DNA of 38,767 bases, taken from positions 1 through 38,767 of the forward strand of contig NZ_LJBR01000257.1 in assembly GCF_001282115.1 (NCBI RefSeq), in the 5' to 3' direction. The notes beneath the pieces are model-generated. The model made no database searches and had not been told where the DNA came from. It worked only from the letters and a program-made list of their open reading frames with translations. How positions within the stretch are numbered: the first letter of the stretch is position 1; each line of letters starts with the position of its first letter. Source of the stretch: Streptomyces sp. NRRL B-24085 (GTDB taxonomy: Bacteria; Actinomycetota; Actinomycetes; Streptomycetales; Streptomycetaceae). Below are positions 22,027-31,103 of the stretch, one piece after another. Made by a program: the position numbers and the translations under genes.

Positions 22027-23901
22027 ATGAGCACCACCACCCGCCTGACCGTCGCCCAAGCGCTGGTGCGGTTCCTGTCCGTGCAGTACACGGAACGGGA
22101 CGGCGTACGGCACCGGCTGATCGCCGGGACCTGGGGCATCTTCGGCCACGGCAACGTGGCGGGCGTCGGACAGGCACTCCTGGAGGCGGGCGAGGGCGCG
22201 ATGCCCTTCCACCAGGGCCGCAACGAGCAGGCGATGGTCCACGCCGCCGTCGGCCACGCCCGCCAGCTCAACCGCCTGTCGGCCCAGGCGGTCACCACGT
22301 CGATCGGCCCGGGCGCCACGAACCTGGTGACCGGCGCGGCCCTGGCGACGATCAACCGCCTCCCGGTCCTGCTCCTGCCCGGCGACTACTTCGCCACCCG
22401 CGCCGCCGACCCGCTCCTCCAGCAGCTCGAGCACCCCACCGAGGCGGACGTCTCGGTGAACGACACCCTGCGCCCGGTCTCCCGCTGGTTCGACCGGATC
22501 CACCGCCCCGAGGCCCTCATCCCCTCCGCCCTCCAGGCCATGCGCGTCCTGTCGGACCCGGCCGAGACCGGCGCGGTCACCCTCGCCCTCCCCCAGGACG
22601 TGCAGGCGGAGGCGTACGACTGGCCGGAGGAGTTCTTCGCGGAGCGGGTGTGGCGGGTGCGGCGGCCCGCGCCGGACCCGGCGGAGCTGGCGGAGGCGGT
22701 CGGGGCGATCCGGTCCGCCCGCCGCCCCCTGATCGTGGCGGGCGGCGGGATCCACCACAGCGAGGCGGAGGAGGCGCTGCGGGCGCTGGTGGGCGCCACC
22801 GGCATCCCGGTCGCCTCCACCCAGGCGGGCAAGGGCTCCCTGCGCCACGACCACCCCGCCGACGTCGGCGCCATCGGTCACACCGGCACGGCGGTCGCCG
22901 ACGACCTCGCGCGCACCGCGGACCTGGTCATCGGCGTGGGCACGCGCTACTCCGACTTCACCACCGCCTCCGGCACCCTCTTCCAGAACCCGGACGTGCG
23001 CTTCCTCAACCTCAACATCACCGCTTTCGACGCCCACAAGCTGGCCGCGCGGACGGTGGTGTGCGATGCGCGGGCCGGTCTGGAGGCGCTCGCGTCGGCA
23101 CTGGCGGGCCACCGCGTGAGCGCCGCCTACGAGGCCGAGTACGGCACCGGCAAGGAGCGCTGGGAGCAGGTCGTGACGCGCGCCTACGAGGCCCCCGACG
23201 AGAACGCCGTGCCGACCCAGACCCAGTTGCTGGGGGCGCTGGACGCGGTCGTCGGGGACGAGGACGTGGTGATCAACGCGGCGGGCTCGCTCCCCGGCGA
23301 CCTGCACAAGCTGTGGCGGGCCCGCAGCCCTCGCCAGTACCACCTGGAGTACGGCTACTCGTGCATGGGCTACGAGATCCCGGCCGCGATCGGCGTCCAG
23401 CAGGCGGCCCCGGACACCCCGGTGTGGGCGCTGGTCGGCGACGGCACGTATCTGATGATGCCGACGGAGCTGGTCACCGCGGTCCAGGAGGGCCTGCCGA
23501 TCAACCTGGTGCTCGTCCAGAACCACGGCTACGCCTCGATCGGCGGCCTGTCGGAGTCGGTGGGCGGCGAACGGTTCGGCACGGCGTACCGGTACCGGGC
23601 CGCCGACGGCACCTTCAGCGGGGCCCCGCTCCCGGTCGACCTGGCGGCCAACGCGGCGAGCCTCGGCATGGACGTGCTGCGCGCCAAGACGGTACGGGAG
23701 CTGCGGGAGGCCCTGGCCGCGGCCCGCGCCTCGGACCGTCCGACGTGCGTCTACGTCGAGACGGACCCGGCCGGCGCGGCCGCTCCCCCGGCCGAGGCCT
23801 GGTGGGACGTGCCGGTGGCGGAGACGGCGTCCCGCACGGCCGCGGTGGAGGCGAGGACGGAGTACGACCGCCAGGCGGCCGCCCGACGCACCCACCTCTG
23901 A
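22027..23901 (+). CDS. iolD: 3D-(3,5/4)-trihydroxycyclohexane-1,2-dione acylhydrolase (decyclizing)
   Basis: 624 residues, matching the IolD length. It is a thiamine-diphosphate enzyme with the N-terminal pyrimidine-binding domain (GTWGIFGHGNVAGVGQAL, GRNEQAMVHAA) and a central domain from about 215. The C-terminal diphosphate-binding domain has the GDG...N motif (LVGDGTYLMMPTELV, then VLVQNHGYASIGGL). It opens the cyclitol ring to 5-deoxyglucuronate. The ATG follows GGAGAAG, 94 bases after the kinase gene. It is the strongest single proof that the locus handles inositol. IolB and IolA, needed for later steps, are not in the window. Confidence 0.95.
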   Translation: MSTTTRLTVAQALVRFLSVQYTERDGVRHRLIAGTWGIFGHGNVAGVGQALLEAGEGAMPFHQGRNEQAMVHAAVGHARQLNRLSAQAVTTSIGPGATNLVTGAALATINRLPVLLLPGDYFATRAADPLLQQLEHPTEADVSVNDTLRPVSRWFDRIHRPEALIPSALQAMRVLSDPAETGAVTLALPQDVQAEAYDWPEEFFAERVWRVRRPAPDPAELAEAVGAIRSARRPLIVAGGGIHHSEAEEALRALVGATGIPVASTQAGKGSLRHDHPADVGAIGHTGTAVADDLARTADLVIGVGTRYSDFTTASGTLFQNPDVRFLNLNITAFDAHKLAARTVVCDARAGLEALASALAGHRVSAAYEAEYGTGKERWEQVVTRAYEAPDENAVPTQTQLLGALDAVVGDEDVVINAAGSLPGDLHKLWRARSPRQYHLEYGYSCMGYEIPAAIGVQQAAPDTPVWALVGDGTYLMMPTELVTAVQEGLPINLVLVQNHGYASIGGLSESVGGERFGTAYRYRAADGTFSGAPLPVDLAANAASLGMDVLRAKTVRELREALAAARASDRPTCVYVETDPAGAAAPPAEAWWDVPVAETASRTAAVEARTEYDRQAAARRTHL

Positions 23902-23929
23902 TCACCCGGACCTTCGAGGGAGGTACCCC

Positions 23930-24715
23930 ATGGCGAAGCCCGGCGGCACGTCACGTGCCGCGACCACCCCCGCGCTCGACTCCCTGGACTTCGCCCTGGA
24001 CCGGGGCAGTCCGGTGCCGCTGTACTACCAGCTCGCCCGGCAGCTGGAGGAGGCGATCGAGCACGGCGCGCTCGCGCCGGGCAACCTCCTGGGCAACGAG
24101 ATCGACCTCTCGATCCGCCTCGGCCTGTCCCGCCCGACCGTCCGCCAGGCCATCCAGACCCTGGTGGAGAAGGGCCTGCTGGTCCGCCGGCGCGGGGTGG
24201 GCACGCAGGTGGTGCACAGCCAGGTCAAGCGCCCCCTGGAGCTCAGCAGCCTCTACGACGACCTGGAGGCGGCCGGACAGGGCCCGGCGACCCGGGTCGT
24301 GCGCAACGAGACCGTGCCGGCGTCCGCCGACGTGGCGGCCGCGCTGTCCGTCCCGGAGGGCAGCACGGTCACGGTCCTGGAACGGCTGCGCCTGGCCCAC
24401 GGCCAGCCGGTGGCCCTCCTCTGCAACCACCTGCCCACCGACCTCCTCGACCTCGACAGCGCCCGCCTGGAGTCCACCGGCCTCTACCGCATGCTGCGCG
24501 CGGCCGGGATCACCCTGCACAGCGCCCGCCAGACCATCGGCGCCCGCTCCGCCACCGCCGAGGAGGCGGCCCGCCTCGACGAACAGCAGGGCGCGGCGGT
24601 CCTGACCATGCAACGCACGGCCTACGACGACACCGGCCGCCCGGTCGAGTACGGCAGCCACATCTACCGGGCTTCGCGGTACGCGTTCGACTTCCGGTTG
24701 TTGGTGCGGCCTTGA
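23930..24715 (+). CDS. GntR-family regulator, HutC/UTRA subfamily
   Basis: 261 residues. A winged helix-turn-helix lies at about 25-92 (GNEIDLSIRLGLSRPTVRQAIQTLVEKGLLVRRRG). A UTRA effector domain from about 110 ends with TAYDDTGRPVEYGSHIYRASRYAFDF, the usual C-terminal strand set. It begins 28 bases after iolD with GGAGG upstream, so it is probably cotranscribed. It most likely represses both arms of the inositol locus through the inverted repeat at 20864-20931 and is released by an inositol intermediate. Confidence 0.92.
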   Translation: MAKPGGTSRAATTPALDSLDFALDRGSPVPLYYQLARQLEEAIEHGALAPGNLLGNEIDLSIRLGLSRPTVRQAIQTLVEKGLLVRRRGVGTQVVHSQVKRPLELSSLYDDLEAAGQGPATRVVRNETVPASADVAAALSVPEGSTVTVLERLRLAHGQPVALLCNHLPTDLLDLDSARLESTGLYRMLRAAGITLHSARQTIGARSATAEEAARLDEQQGAAVLTMQRTAYDDTGRPVEYGSHIYRASRYAFDFRLLVRP

Positions 24716-24738
24716 CGGAGAAGACATAAGGGCGCAAA

Positions 24739-24763
24739 GTCGTACATATACGCCGTAAACATA
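24739..24763 (-). promoter_or_regulatory. 25-bp AT-rich motif upstream of the galE-like gene, copy 1
   Basis: Read on the minus strand this site agrees at 21 of 25 positions with 27805-27829 on the plus strand. The shared pattern is TATGTnTACGnCG followed directly by TATATnTACGnC. It contains a perfect 9-bp palindrome TACG-n-CGTA. The AT content stands out against the surrounding DNA. It lies 36 bases before the galE-like start and is probably an operator or promoter element for the polysaccharide locus. Confidence 0.6.
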
Positions 24764-24798
24764 TGGCGTAGACATCCGCGTGGGAGCGTTCTGGTGAC

Positions 24799-25866
24799 AT
24801 GGCACGCACCGAGCCTGTTCCGGCCACCGTCCTCGTCACCGGCGGGGCGGGATTCCTCGGCAGCCACGCCTGTGTGGAGTTCCTCGACCACGGCTACGAG
24901 GTCGTCGTGGTCGACGACTACTCCCACAGCACCCCGCAGGTCCTCACCCGTGTGGAACGCATCGCCGGCCGTTTCGTCGGCGCCGTGTACGAACTGGACA
25001 TCCGCGACCGGCGCGCCCTCTCGGCGGTCTTCGACCGACACTCCGTGGACGCCGTCGTGCACTTCGCCGCGCACAACGCCGGGGGCGCGTCGGCCCGGAT
25101 GCCCGTCCCGTACTACGACGTCAACGTAGGCGGCACGACCGCGCTGCTGCACACCATGCAGGAACACCACGTGCACCGCCTCGTCTACGCCTCCACCTAC
25201 GCGGTCTACGGCGACGCCGGTCCCCGACCGCTGGACGAGACCACCCCGGCCCGCCCGGTCAGCCTGTACGCGAGGTCCAAGTGGCTCTGTGAGCAGATCC
25301 TCGCGGACGTCTGCCGCCATCGGGACGACTTCACGGTCCTGTGCCTGCGCCACGCCACTCCGGCCGGGGCCCACCCCAGCGGGCTGCTGGGCGAGGACCC
25401 GGACGCCGCCCCCGACAGCCTCGTGCAGGCGCTGGCCAAGGTGGCGGGGGGCCGGCCGGACCGGTTGCGGGTCTTCGGCGCCGACCACCCCACCCCGGAC
25501 GGAACGTCGGTCCGCGACTACCTCCACGTCATGGACACAGCCGAGGCACACCGCATCGCGCTCGACCACCTCACCGGCCGGCCCGGCATGAGGGTGTACA
25601 ACCTCGGTACGGGCAGGGGGAGTTCGACCCTGGAGACGATCGCCGTGTTCTCACGGACCTGCGGCAGCCCGCTGCCCTACGACATCACGCCACGCCGTCC
25701 GTACGACGTCCCCGAACTCGTCGCGGACCCGAGTGCGGTGGCCCGGGACTGGGGCTGGCGCGCCACCCGGACCCTCGTCGACATGTGCCGGGACGCCTGG
25801 CACTTCAGGCAGCTCAACCCGCACGGATATGCCGAGTCCGCCCGCCGGCCGGACACGCACGAGTGA
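24799..25866 (+). CDS. galE: UDP-glucose 4-epimerase-like extended SDR
   Basis: 355 residues. NAD-binding GGAGFLGSH is at 15-23. T133 in ASTYAVYG takes the catalytic Ser/Thr place and Y157-x3-K161 (YARSK) completes the site. HFAAHNAGGASARMPVPYYDVNV, HPSGLLGEDP and FGADHPTPDGTSVRDYLHVMD are all GalE hallmarks. It should interconvert UDP-glucose and UDP-galactose, or the N-acetyl forms. Streptomyces usually keeps a housekeeping galE in a gal operon; this one starts a polysaccharide locus and follows the 25-bp motif. No good ribosome site is seen (only GGTGAC touching the ATG). Confidence 0.9.
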   Translation: MARTEPVPATVLVTGGAGFLGSHACVEFLDHGYEVVVVDDYSHSTPQVLTRVERIAGRFVGAVYELDIRDRRALSAVFDRHSVDAVVHFAAHNAGGASARMPVPYYDVNVGGTTALLHTMQEHHVHRLVYASTYAVYGDAGPRPLDETTPARPVSLYARSKWLCEQILADVCRHRDDFTVLCLRHATPAGAHPSGLLGEDPDAAPDSLVQALAKVAGGRPDRLRVFGADHPTPDGTSVRDYLHVMDTAEAHRIALDHLTGRPGMRVYNLGTGRGSSTLETIAVFSRTCGSPLPYDITPRRPYDVPELVADPSAVARDWGWRATRTLVDMCRDAWHFRQLNPHGYAESARRPDTHE

Positions 25867-25884
25867 CGACACCGCCGGCCCTCA

Positions 25885-27678
25885 TCAGGGTGCGGGTGTC
25901 AGCGCGAAGGCCGTCTCGACCAGGGCTATGTGGCTCGACGCCTGCGGAGCGTTCCCCAGTTGGCGCCCCGCCTCCGGGTCCCACTGCTCGGCCAGCAGGC
26001 CGACGTCGTTGCGCACGGCGAGAACGCGCTCGAAGAGCTCCCGGGCACGTTCCGGCTCCCCGGTGGCGGCGAGGGCGTCGGCGTACCACAGGGAGCACGC
26101 GACGAAGGTGCCCTCGGTTCCGCCCAGGCCGTCCAGGTCCGGCCCGCCTTCTCCGGCCCGGCCGTAGCCGTACCGCCGCAGGAATCCCCCGTGTTCCAGT
26201 CGCCTCATCGCCCGCACGGTGTCCAGCACCCGGCCGTCCGTGGCGGGCAGGAAGCCGAGCCGCGGGATCAGCAGGGCCGACGCGTCGAGCGCCGAAGAAC
26301 CGTAGGACTGCACGAAGGATCGCTGTCGTGGGTCCCAGCCCTGCCGGCAGACCTCTCGGTGCACCTCGTCGCGCATCGCCCGCCACCGGCCCGAGGCGCC
26401 TCTCCTGCCGAGCATCTCCGCCATGCGCAGAGCCCGGTCGGCGGCCACCCACGCCATGACCTTGGAGTGCACGAACCGCCGGCCCGGGCCGGGGACCTGC
26501 CACAGTCCGTGGTCCGGCTCGCGCCAGTGCCGGTGGAGGTGGTCCATGAGCGCCTCGACGAGGTTCCACACATGAGGAGGTATGGGTATCCCCGCCCGCA
26601 GGGACAGCCAGAGCGTGTCGAGGACCTCGCCGTAGACGTCCAGCTGGAACTGGCTCGCCGTGGAGTTCCCGAACCGCACCGGACGTGAACCCGCGTAGCC
26701 CGACAACCAGGGCGCCTCCGTCTCCGGCAACAGCCGCTGCCCGCCGACGCCGTACACGGTCTGGAGGTCCGCGGGATCGCCCGCGACGGCCCGCACCAGC
26801 CAGTCCAGCCACGCCGTGGCCTCCTCCCGGTAGCCGCTGCGCAGCAGACAGGACAGGGCGAGAGTGGAGTCCCGCAGCCAGCAGTACCGGTGGTCCCAGT
26901 TGCGTTCCCCTCCGATGCAGCCGGGCAGCGAGGTCGTCGCGGCCGCGACGATGCCGCCCGTGGGTGTGTAGGTGAGCGCCTTGAGGGTGATGAGGGAGCG
27001 CAGCACCGCGTCACGCCACGGACCCCGGTAACGGCAGCGTCCGGCCCAGCACCGCCAGAAGTCGCAGGTCTCCTTGAGGGCCGTGTCCGCGGGCACGGCC
27101 AGCGGCGCCGGCGGGCCGGGCAGGTGCGAGGGCGACCAGACCAGCGTCAGGGCCAGTCGCCGGCCGGCGTGGACGGTGAAGTCGAGCACGGTGGAGTCCT
27201 GCTGCCCGGGTGCCCGTACGAGTCCGTCGGCGTGGAGCCACACGGCGTCGGGGCCGGCGACCGCCACGGTGCCGGGTTCGACGGCCCTGATCCAGGGCAC
27301 CACACGGCCCTGGTGGAAGCGCAGCCGCAGTTCGCTGCGCATGTCGACGGATCCTGCCAGCCCTTCGATCAACCGGACCAGGCAAGGCAGTTCGGTTCGG
27401 GGCGGCATGAAGTCGGTGACGCGCACCGCGCCGTCCCGCCCGTCCCACCGCGTCTCCAGGACCAGGGTGTCCCGCCGGTAGGCGCGGCGCGTGGCGGAAC
27501 GGCCCGCAGCGGGGGCCACCCGCCAGAAGCCGTTGTCCGCCGTGCCGAGCAGCGCGGCCAGACAGGCCGACGAGTCGAAGCGGGGCAGGCACAGCCAGTC
27601 TATGGACCCGTTCCGACCGACCATGGCGGCGGTCTCCAGGTCGCTGATGAGGGCGTAATCCTCGATGGGCGTACTCAT
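25885..27678 (-). CDS. Glycoside hydrolase family 15 protein (glucoamylase/trehalase-like)
   Basis: 597 residues. The start PIEDYALISDLETAAMVGRNGSIDWLCLP is the conserved N-terminus of actinobacterial GH15 proteins. RNWDHRYCWLRDSTLAL and FGNSTASQFQLDVYGEVLDTL belong to the (alpha/alpha)6 barrel, and TEGTFVACSLWYADAL near the C-terminus carries a likely catalytic Glu. No signal peptide is present, so it is cytoplasmic. Members hydrolyse alpha-glucans or trehalose. The ATG at 27678 fits the family start; the frame runs to 27774 but that part looks non-coding. It is convergent with galE (18 bases) and divergent from the DUF2334 gene, sharing the 27805-27829 motif region. Substrate uncertain. Confidence 0.9.
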   Translation of the reverse strand: MSTPIEDYALISDLETAAMVGRNGSIDWLCLPRFDSSACLAALLGTADNGFWRVAPAAGRSATRRAYRRDTLVLETRWDGRDGAVRVTDFMPPRTELPCLVRLIEGLAGSVDMRSELRLRFHQGRVVPWIRAVEPGTVAVAGPDAVWLHADGLVRAPGQQDSTVLDFTVHAGRRLALTLVWSPSHLPGPPAPLAVPADTALKETCDFWRCWAGRCRYRGPWRDAVLRSLITLKALTYTPTGGIVAAATTSLPGCIGGERNWDHRYCWLRDSTLALSCLLRSGYREEATAWLDWLVRAVAGDPADLQTVYGVGGQRLLPETEAPWLSGYAGSRPVRFGNSTASQFQLDVYGEVLDTLWLSLRAGIPIPPHVWNLVEALMDHLHRHWREPDHGLWQVPGPGRRFVHSKVMAWVAADRALRMAEMLGRRGASGRWRAMRDEVHREVCRQGWDPRQRSFVQSYGSSALDASALLIPRLGFLPATDGRVLDTVRAMRRLEHGGFLRRYGYGRAGEGGPDLDGLGGTEGTFVACSLWYADALAATGEPERARELFERVLAVRNDVGLLAEQWDPEAGRQLGNAPQASSHIALVETAFALTPAP

Positions 27679-27804
27679 GATCCCGGACCACGCCGTCGTG
27701 CGCTTCGCCGTCGTTCCAGGATATGGCGCCCCGGGCCGTGCCGCACCCTCCAGAACGGCACTGAAACCAGACATCTATTGATAAGTACCCAGAAAGAGCG
27801 TATG

Positions 27805-27829
27805 TATGTGTACGTCGTATATTTACGGC
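27805..27829 (+). promoter_or_regulatory. 25-bp AT-rich motif, copy 2, between the GH15 and DUF2334 genes
   Basis: Matches the inverted copy at 24739-24763 at 21 of 25 bases and includes the palindrome TACG-t-CGTA. It ends 13 bases before the ATG at 27843, overlapping the expected leader, and lies 126 bases before the GH15 start. Two copies 3 kb apart in one locus suggest a dedicated regulator, with the TetR protein at 32958 as first candidate. Confidence 0.6.
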
Positions 27830-27842
27830 TCCGGAGGATTTG

Positions 27843-29693
27843 ATGACCGGCACAGCCTCGGGCATGACGAGCATCATCACCCTCGGTACCGTCGCGCTCA
27901 TCGCCTATCCGCTGATCCTCGGGATTCTCATAGCGGCTTTCGGCGGCCACCGCGTCCATCGGTGGTTCACCGGCCTGACCCGGGGCGCACGGGGTCTGGT
28001 AGCCGCAGGGCTGGTGATCGTGCTGGGAGCGGCCGTGGCGGTCTGGCCCCGCGTGGTCGCTCCCAGACTCGCCGGCGACGGCCCCACCTGCGCGTCCACC
28101 GCACCCGCCCGAGCGGCGGGAGGGCAGCACACCCGTTCAGCCGCCGACTTCTCCGCGGTCAGCACCCCTCCCACGTCGACGGAGACCGGGGCCCTCTCCG
28201 GTCGGGCGGCACCGACGGCCCGGCGGGACGCGGCACGCACGCTGATCCTCTTCGACGACGGCGGGCATGACTGGTCGGGCGAGCTGGCCGCCCGTCAGAC
28301 GGCCGTCCTCGTCTCGCACTTCGGCCCCTGGACCGTCCAGGGCATGTCTGCGTACAGGGCGCAGGAAGCGCACACGTACCGCGCGGTCGTGTACCTGGGG
28401 TCGGCGCCGTCCGCCGTGCTTCCGGCCGCCTTCCTGGACGACGTGCTGCGGGCCCGGGTGCCGGTCCTCTGGGTCGACGAGAACGTGGAGCAGCTGGCCC
28501 GTCGTGACCCTGAGGTCTGGCGGTCGCGGTACGCCTTCGCAGCGTCGGGGCCGGATGTCGAAGGCATCGACAGCATCACGTACCGGGGCGTCACGCTGAC
28601 CCGTCAGGCCGAGGGTGAGGGCGTCAGGCGGCTACGGATCACGGATCCGGCCGCGGCGAAGGTGCTGGCCCACGGGCAACGCCCGGACGGCGGCGCCTTT
28701 CCCTGGCTGGTACACGCCTCGAACCTCTGGTACGTCGCCGAGAGCCCCCTCGACTACACGACGGCGACCGACCGTTACCTGGCCTTCACTGACGTGCTCT
28801 TCGACGTGCTCGCCCCCGGAACACCGGAACGCCACCGCGCCCTGCTCCGGTTGGAGGACATCTCCCCCGACGCCGACCCGGACCAGCTCATGGCCGTCGC
28901 GACCTGCCTCCACCAGGCTCGGGTGCCCTTCAGTTTCGGCGTCATCCCCGTGTACACGGACCCGCGCGGCAGGAGTCACGACGGCGAACCGACCACCTTC
29001 GGTCTCCGGGACCGGCCCGAAGTGGTCAAGGCCCTGCGCTACATGACCAGCCATGGCGGCACGATGGTGATGCACGGCGTGACGCATCAACTCGGCAAGA
29101 AGGACAACCCGTACAGCGGTGTCACCGGCGAGGACTACGAGTTCTTCGTCGCACACCAGGACTCCGCGCACCGCGTCGTCCTCGACGGGCTCGTGCCGGG
29201 CCACTCCCGTGCCCGCACCCTGCACCGTCTCGACCGAGGCCTGGCCGAGTTCAGGGCCGCGGGCCTTCCCCGACCGCAGGTCTTCGAGTTCCCCCATTAC
29301 GCGGCGGGTCCCGACGACTACGAGGCGGTCGCGCTGCGCTTCGGCTACCGCTACGACGAGACGATGACGTACGCCGACGCGTCACCCGCCGACCCGCACA
29401 GACGAGTCGACCAGTTCTATCCGTACGGCGTCCGGGACAGCTACGGAACGGCGGTCGTCCCGGAGAACCTCGGCAATGTCGACGCGCCCGGCCCCGACCG
29501 GCGTGCCGAGCGCGGCCCGGCGGACATCATCGACGAGGCCCGGCGCGCCCTGGTCGTCCGTGACGGCGTGGCGAGCTTCTTCTACCACCCGCCGCTGGGG
29601 ACCGGAAAGGTCCGGGAAATCGTGCAGCACCTGCGTGGTCTCGGTTACGAGTTCGTCCGCCCCCACGAGGTGATGTCCCGTGACGCCTCGTGA
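27843..29693 (+). CDS. Membrane-anchored DUF2334 polysaccharide-deacetylase-like protein
   Basis: 616 residues. Two hydrophobic segments (about 10-33 and 50-68) anchor it, followed by a low-complexity linker to about 130. Residues 131-300 form an alpha/beta domain (TLILFDDGGHD, AVVYLGSAPSAVLPAAF, VPVLWVDENV). From about 330 a DUF2334 domain begins with LLRLEDISPDADP (D339), followed by FGVIPVY and MVMHGVTHQLG with H411 and H415. Asp plus HxxxH is the metal site of NodB-like deacetylases. It is probably outside the membrane, modifying the chain made by the next gene. The ATG at 27843 follows GGAGG. Domain call is good; the activity is inferred. Confidence 0.85.
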   Translation: MTGTASGMTSIITLGTVALIAYPLILGILIAAFGGHRVHRWFTGLTRGARGLVAAGLVIVLGAAVAVWPRVVAPRLAGDGPTCASTAPARAAGGQHTRSAADFSAVSTPPTSTETGALSGRAAPTARRDAARTLILFDDGGHDWSGELAARQTAVLVSHFGPWTVQGMSAYRAQEAHTYRAVVYLGSAPSAVLPAAFLDDVLRARVPVLWVDENVEQLARRDPEVWRSRYAFAASGPDVEGIDSITYRGVTLTRQAEGEGVRRLRITDPAAAKVLAHGQRPDGGAFPWLVHASNLWYVAESPLDYTTATDRYLAFTDVLFDVLAPGTPERHRALLRLEDISPDADPDQLMAVATCLHQARVPFSFGVIPVYTDPRGRSHDGEPTTFGLRDRPEVVKALRYMTSHGGTMVMHGVTHQLGKKDNPYSGVTGEDYEFFVAHQDSAHRVVLDGLVPGHSRARTLHRLDRGLAEFRAAGLPRPQVFEFPHYAAGPDDYEAVALRFGYRYDETMTYADASPADPHRRVDQFYPYGVRDSYGTAVVPENLGNVDAPGPDRRAERGPADIIDEARRALVVRDGVASFFYHPPLGTGKVREIVQHLRGLGYEFVRPHEVMSRDAS

Positions 29694-29712
29694 GGTCACG
29701 CATGTGACGCCG

Positions 29713-29742
29713 CCCGGGCAGCGCGGCTCCACGCTGCCCGGG
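29713..29742 (+). terminator. Hairpin between the DUF2334 and GT2 genes
   Basis: CCCGGGCAGCG (29713-29723) and CGCTGCCCGGG (29732-29742) form a perfect 11-bp stem with an eight-base loop, 19 bases after the DUF2334 stop. With another 59 bases to the next start, it may end or attenuate the transcript and set the ratio of the two proteins. Confidence 0.6.
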
Positions 29743-29801
29743 GCGCGGTCCCAGACGCACCCGGTGGCTCCACACCTACGGGCCGGAGAGGCACGACAGA
29801 C

Positions 29802-31085
29802 ATGATTCCGATGGCGTCGGCCGTCCTGCTCGGCTTTCTGCTCTACGTCCTGGGGATGTTCGCCTTCGGCCGGATCGAGGGCGGGCGCGAGCCGGACGAT
29901 CCGGCCTCCGACGAGGCGTCGCGGTTCCTCTTCGTCTTCGTGCTGCCGTGTCTCGACGAGGAACTCGTGATCCGCGCGAGCCTCGACCGGCTGTCGGCCC
30001 TGCCCGACCGGCAGTGGATGGCCCTCGTCGTGGACGACGATTCGCACGACCGGACCGCGGAGATCGTCGAGCGTCACCCCGATCCGCGCGTCATGCTGCT
30101 GCGCCGACACGCGCCGCTGGCTCGTCAGGGCAAGGGCGAGGCACTCAACACGGCCTACCGCCACATCGGCGGCGAACTGGCGCGAGCGTGGCGGATACAC
30201 GGGTACACCCGGGACCGGATCATCCTCGTCGTTCTCGACGCCGACGGCCGGGTGGCGCCGGACGTGTTGTCGACGGTGGCTCCCCTGTTCCGGGACGCAC
30301 GGGTCGGTGGCGTGCAGATCGCCGTGCGGATCCACAACGCGGCGTCCGGACTTCTGGCCCGGCTCCAGGACATGGAGTTCGTCGTCTTCACCGAGATCTT
30401 CCAACGCGCGAGGAGCCGGATCGGCAGTGCCGGCCTGGGCGGCAACGGACAGTTCACCCGGCTTTCCGCTCTCGACGACCTGGGCGAGTCTCCCTGGAGC
30501 CGCTGTCTCACCGAGGACCTGGACCTCGGCGTCCGCATGGTCTGCCAGGGATGGCGGACCCGCTTCACCGCCCGCACCTGTGTCTCCCAGCAGGCACTGA
30601 CCCGGCTACGCCCCTTCCTGCGTCAACGCACCCGGTGGTTCCAGGGGCATCTCCAGTGCGGTCGAGAGATCCCCGGCATTCTGCGAGCGCAGCTCACCGC
30701 GGCCACCGCCGCGAACCTGCTCATCACCCTGACGCTGCCGCTGTTGATCCTGCTGACGACCTTCTCGGTGGTCGCCTTCTACGCCATCGCGTTCAGCGCC
30801 TTGCGCGACGACGGGGCGGCGAACGTCCTGGCACCGCTGACCGCGAACAACGGCACGGTCCTGATCCTGTGGTGCCTCGTCTCGTTCGGCGTGGCACCTG
30901 TGTGCGCGTACGTGTACATGAGGGCCGACACGCGGACCGGCCTCCTCAAGGGCGTGACCTACGCATTCCTGTACAGCTTCTACTGCTACCACTGGCTGCC
31001 CGTCGGATGGCTGGCCGTGTGGCGGCAGTTGTCACGCCGCAGGACCTGGTCGAAAAGCCGGCGTCTTCCCGAACACCCCAGCTAG
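29802..31085 (+). CDS. Processive family 2 glycosyltransferase (membrane polysaccharide synthase)
   Basis: 427 residues. One N-terminal membrane segment (5-23) precedes a cytoplasmic GT-A domain with VVDDDSHD (76-83), LDAD (145-148), TED (227-229) and QRTRW (255-259). That is the D, D, D, QxxRW set of processive synthases such as cellulose, hyaluronan and poly-GlcNAc synthases. Three or so C-terminal membrane segments follow. It should polymerise a UDP-sugar and pass the chain across the membrane. Sugar identity is open; neighbouring WecB and GalE suggest N-acetylhexosamine or galactose units. GAGAGG lies ten bases before the ATG. Confidence 0.92.
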   Translation: MIPMASAVLLGFLLYVLGMFAFGRIEGGREPDDPASDEASRFLFVFVLPCLDEELVIRASLDRLSALPDRQWMALVVDDDSHDRTAEIVERHPDPRVMLLRRHAPLARQGKGEALNTAYRHIGGELARAWRIHGYTRDRIILVVLDADGRVAPDVLSTVAPLFRDARVGGVQIAVRIHNAASGLLARLQDMEFVVFTEIFQRARSRIGSAGLGGNGQFTRLSALDDLGESPWSRCLTEDLDLGVRMVCQGWRTRFTARTCVSQQALTRLRPFLRQRTRWFQGHLQCGREIPGILRAQLTAATAANLLITLTLPLLILLTTFSVVAFYAIAFSALRDDGAANVLAPLTANNGTVLILWCLVSFGVAPVCAYVYMRADTRTGLLKGVTYAFLYSFYCYHWLPVGWLAVWRQLSRRRTWSKSRRLPEHPS

Positions 31086-31103
31086 CGTCTTGATGGTGAT
31101 CAC

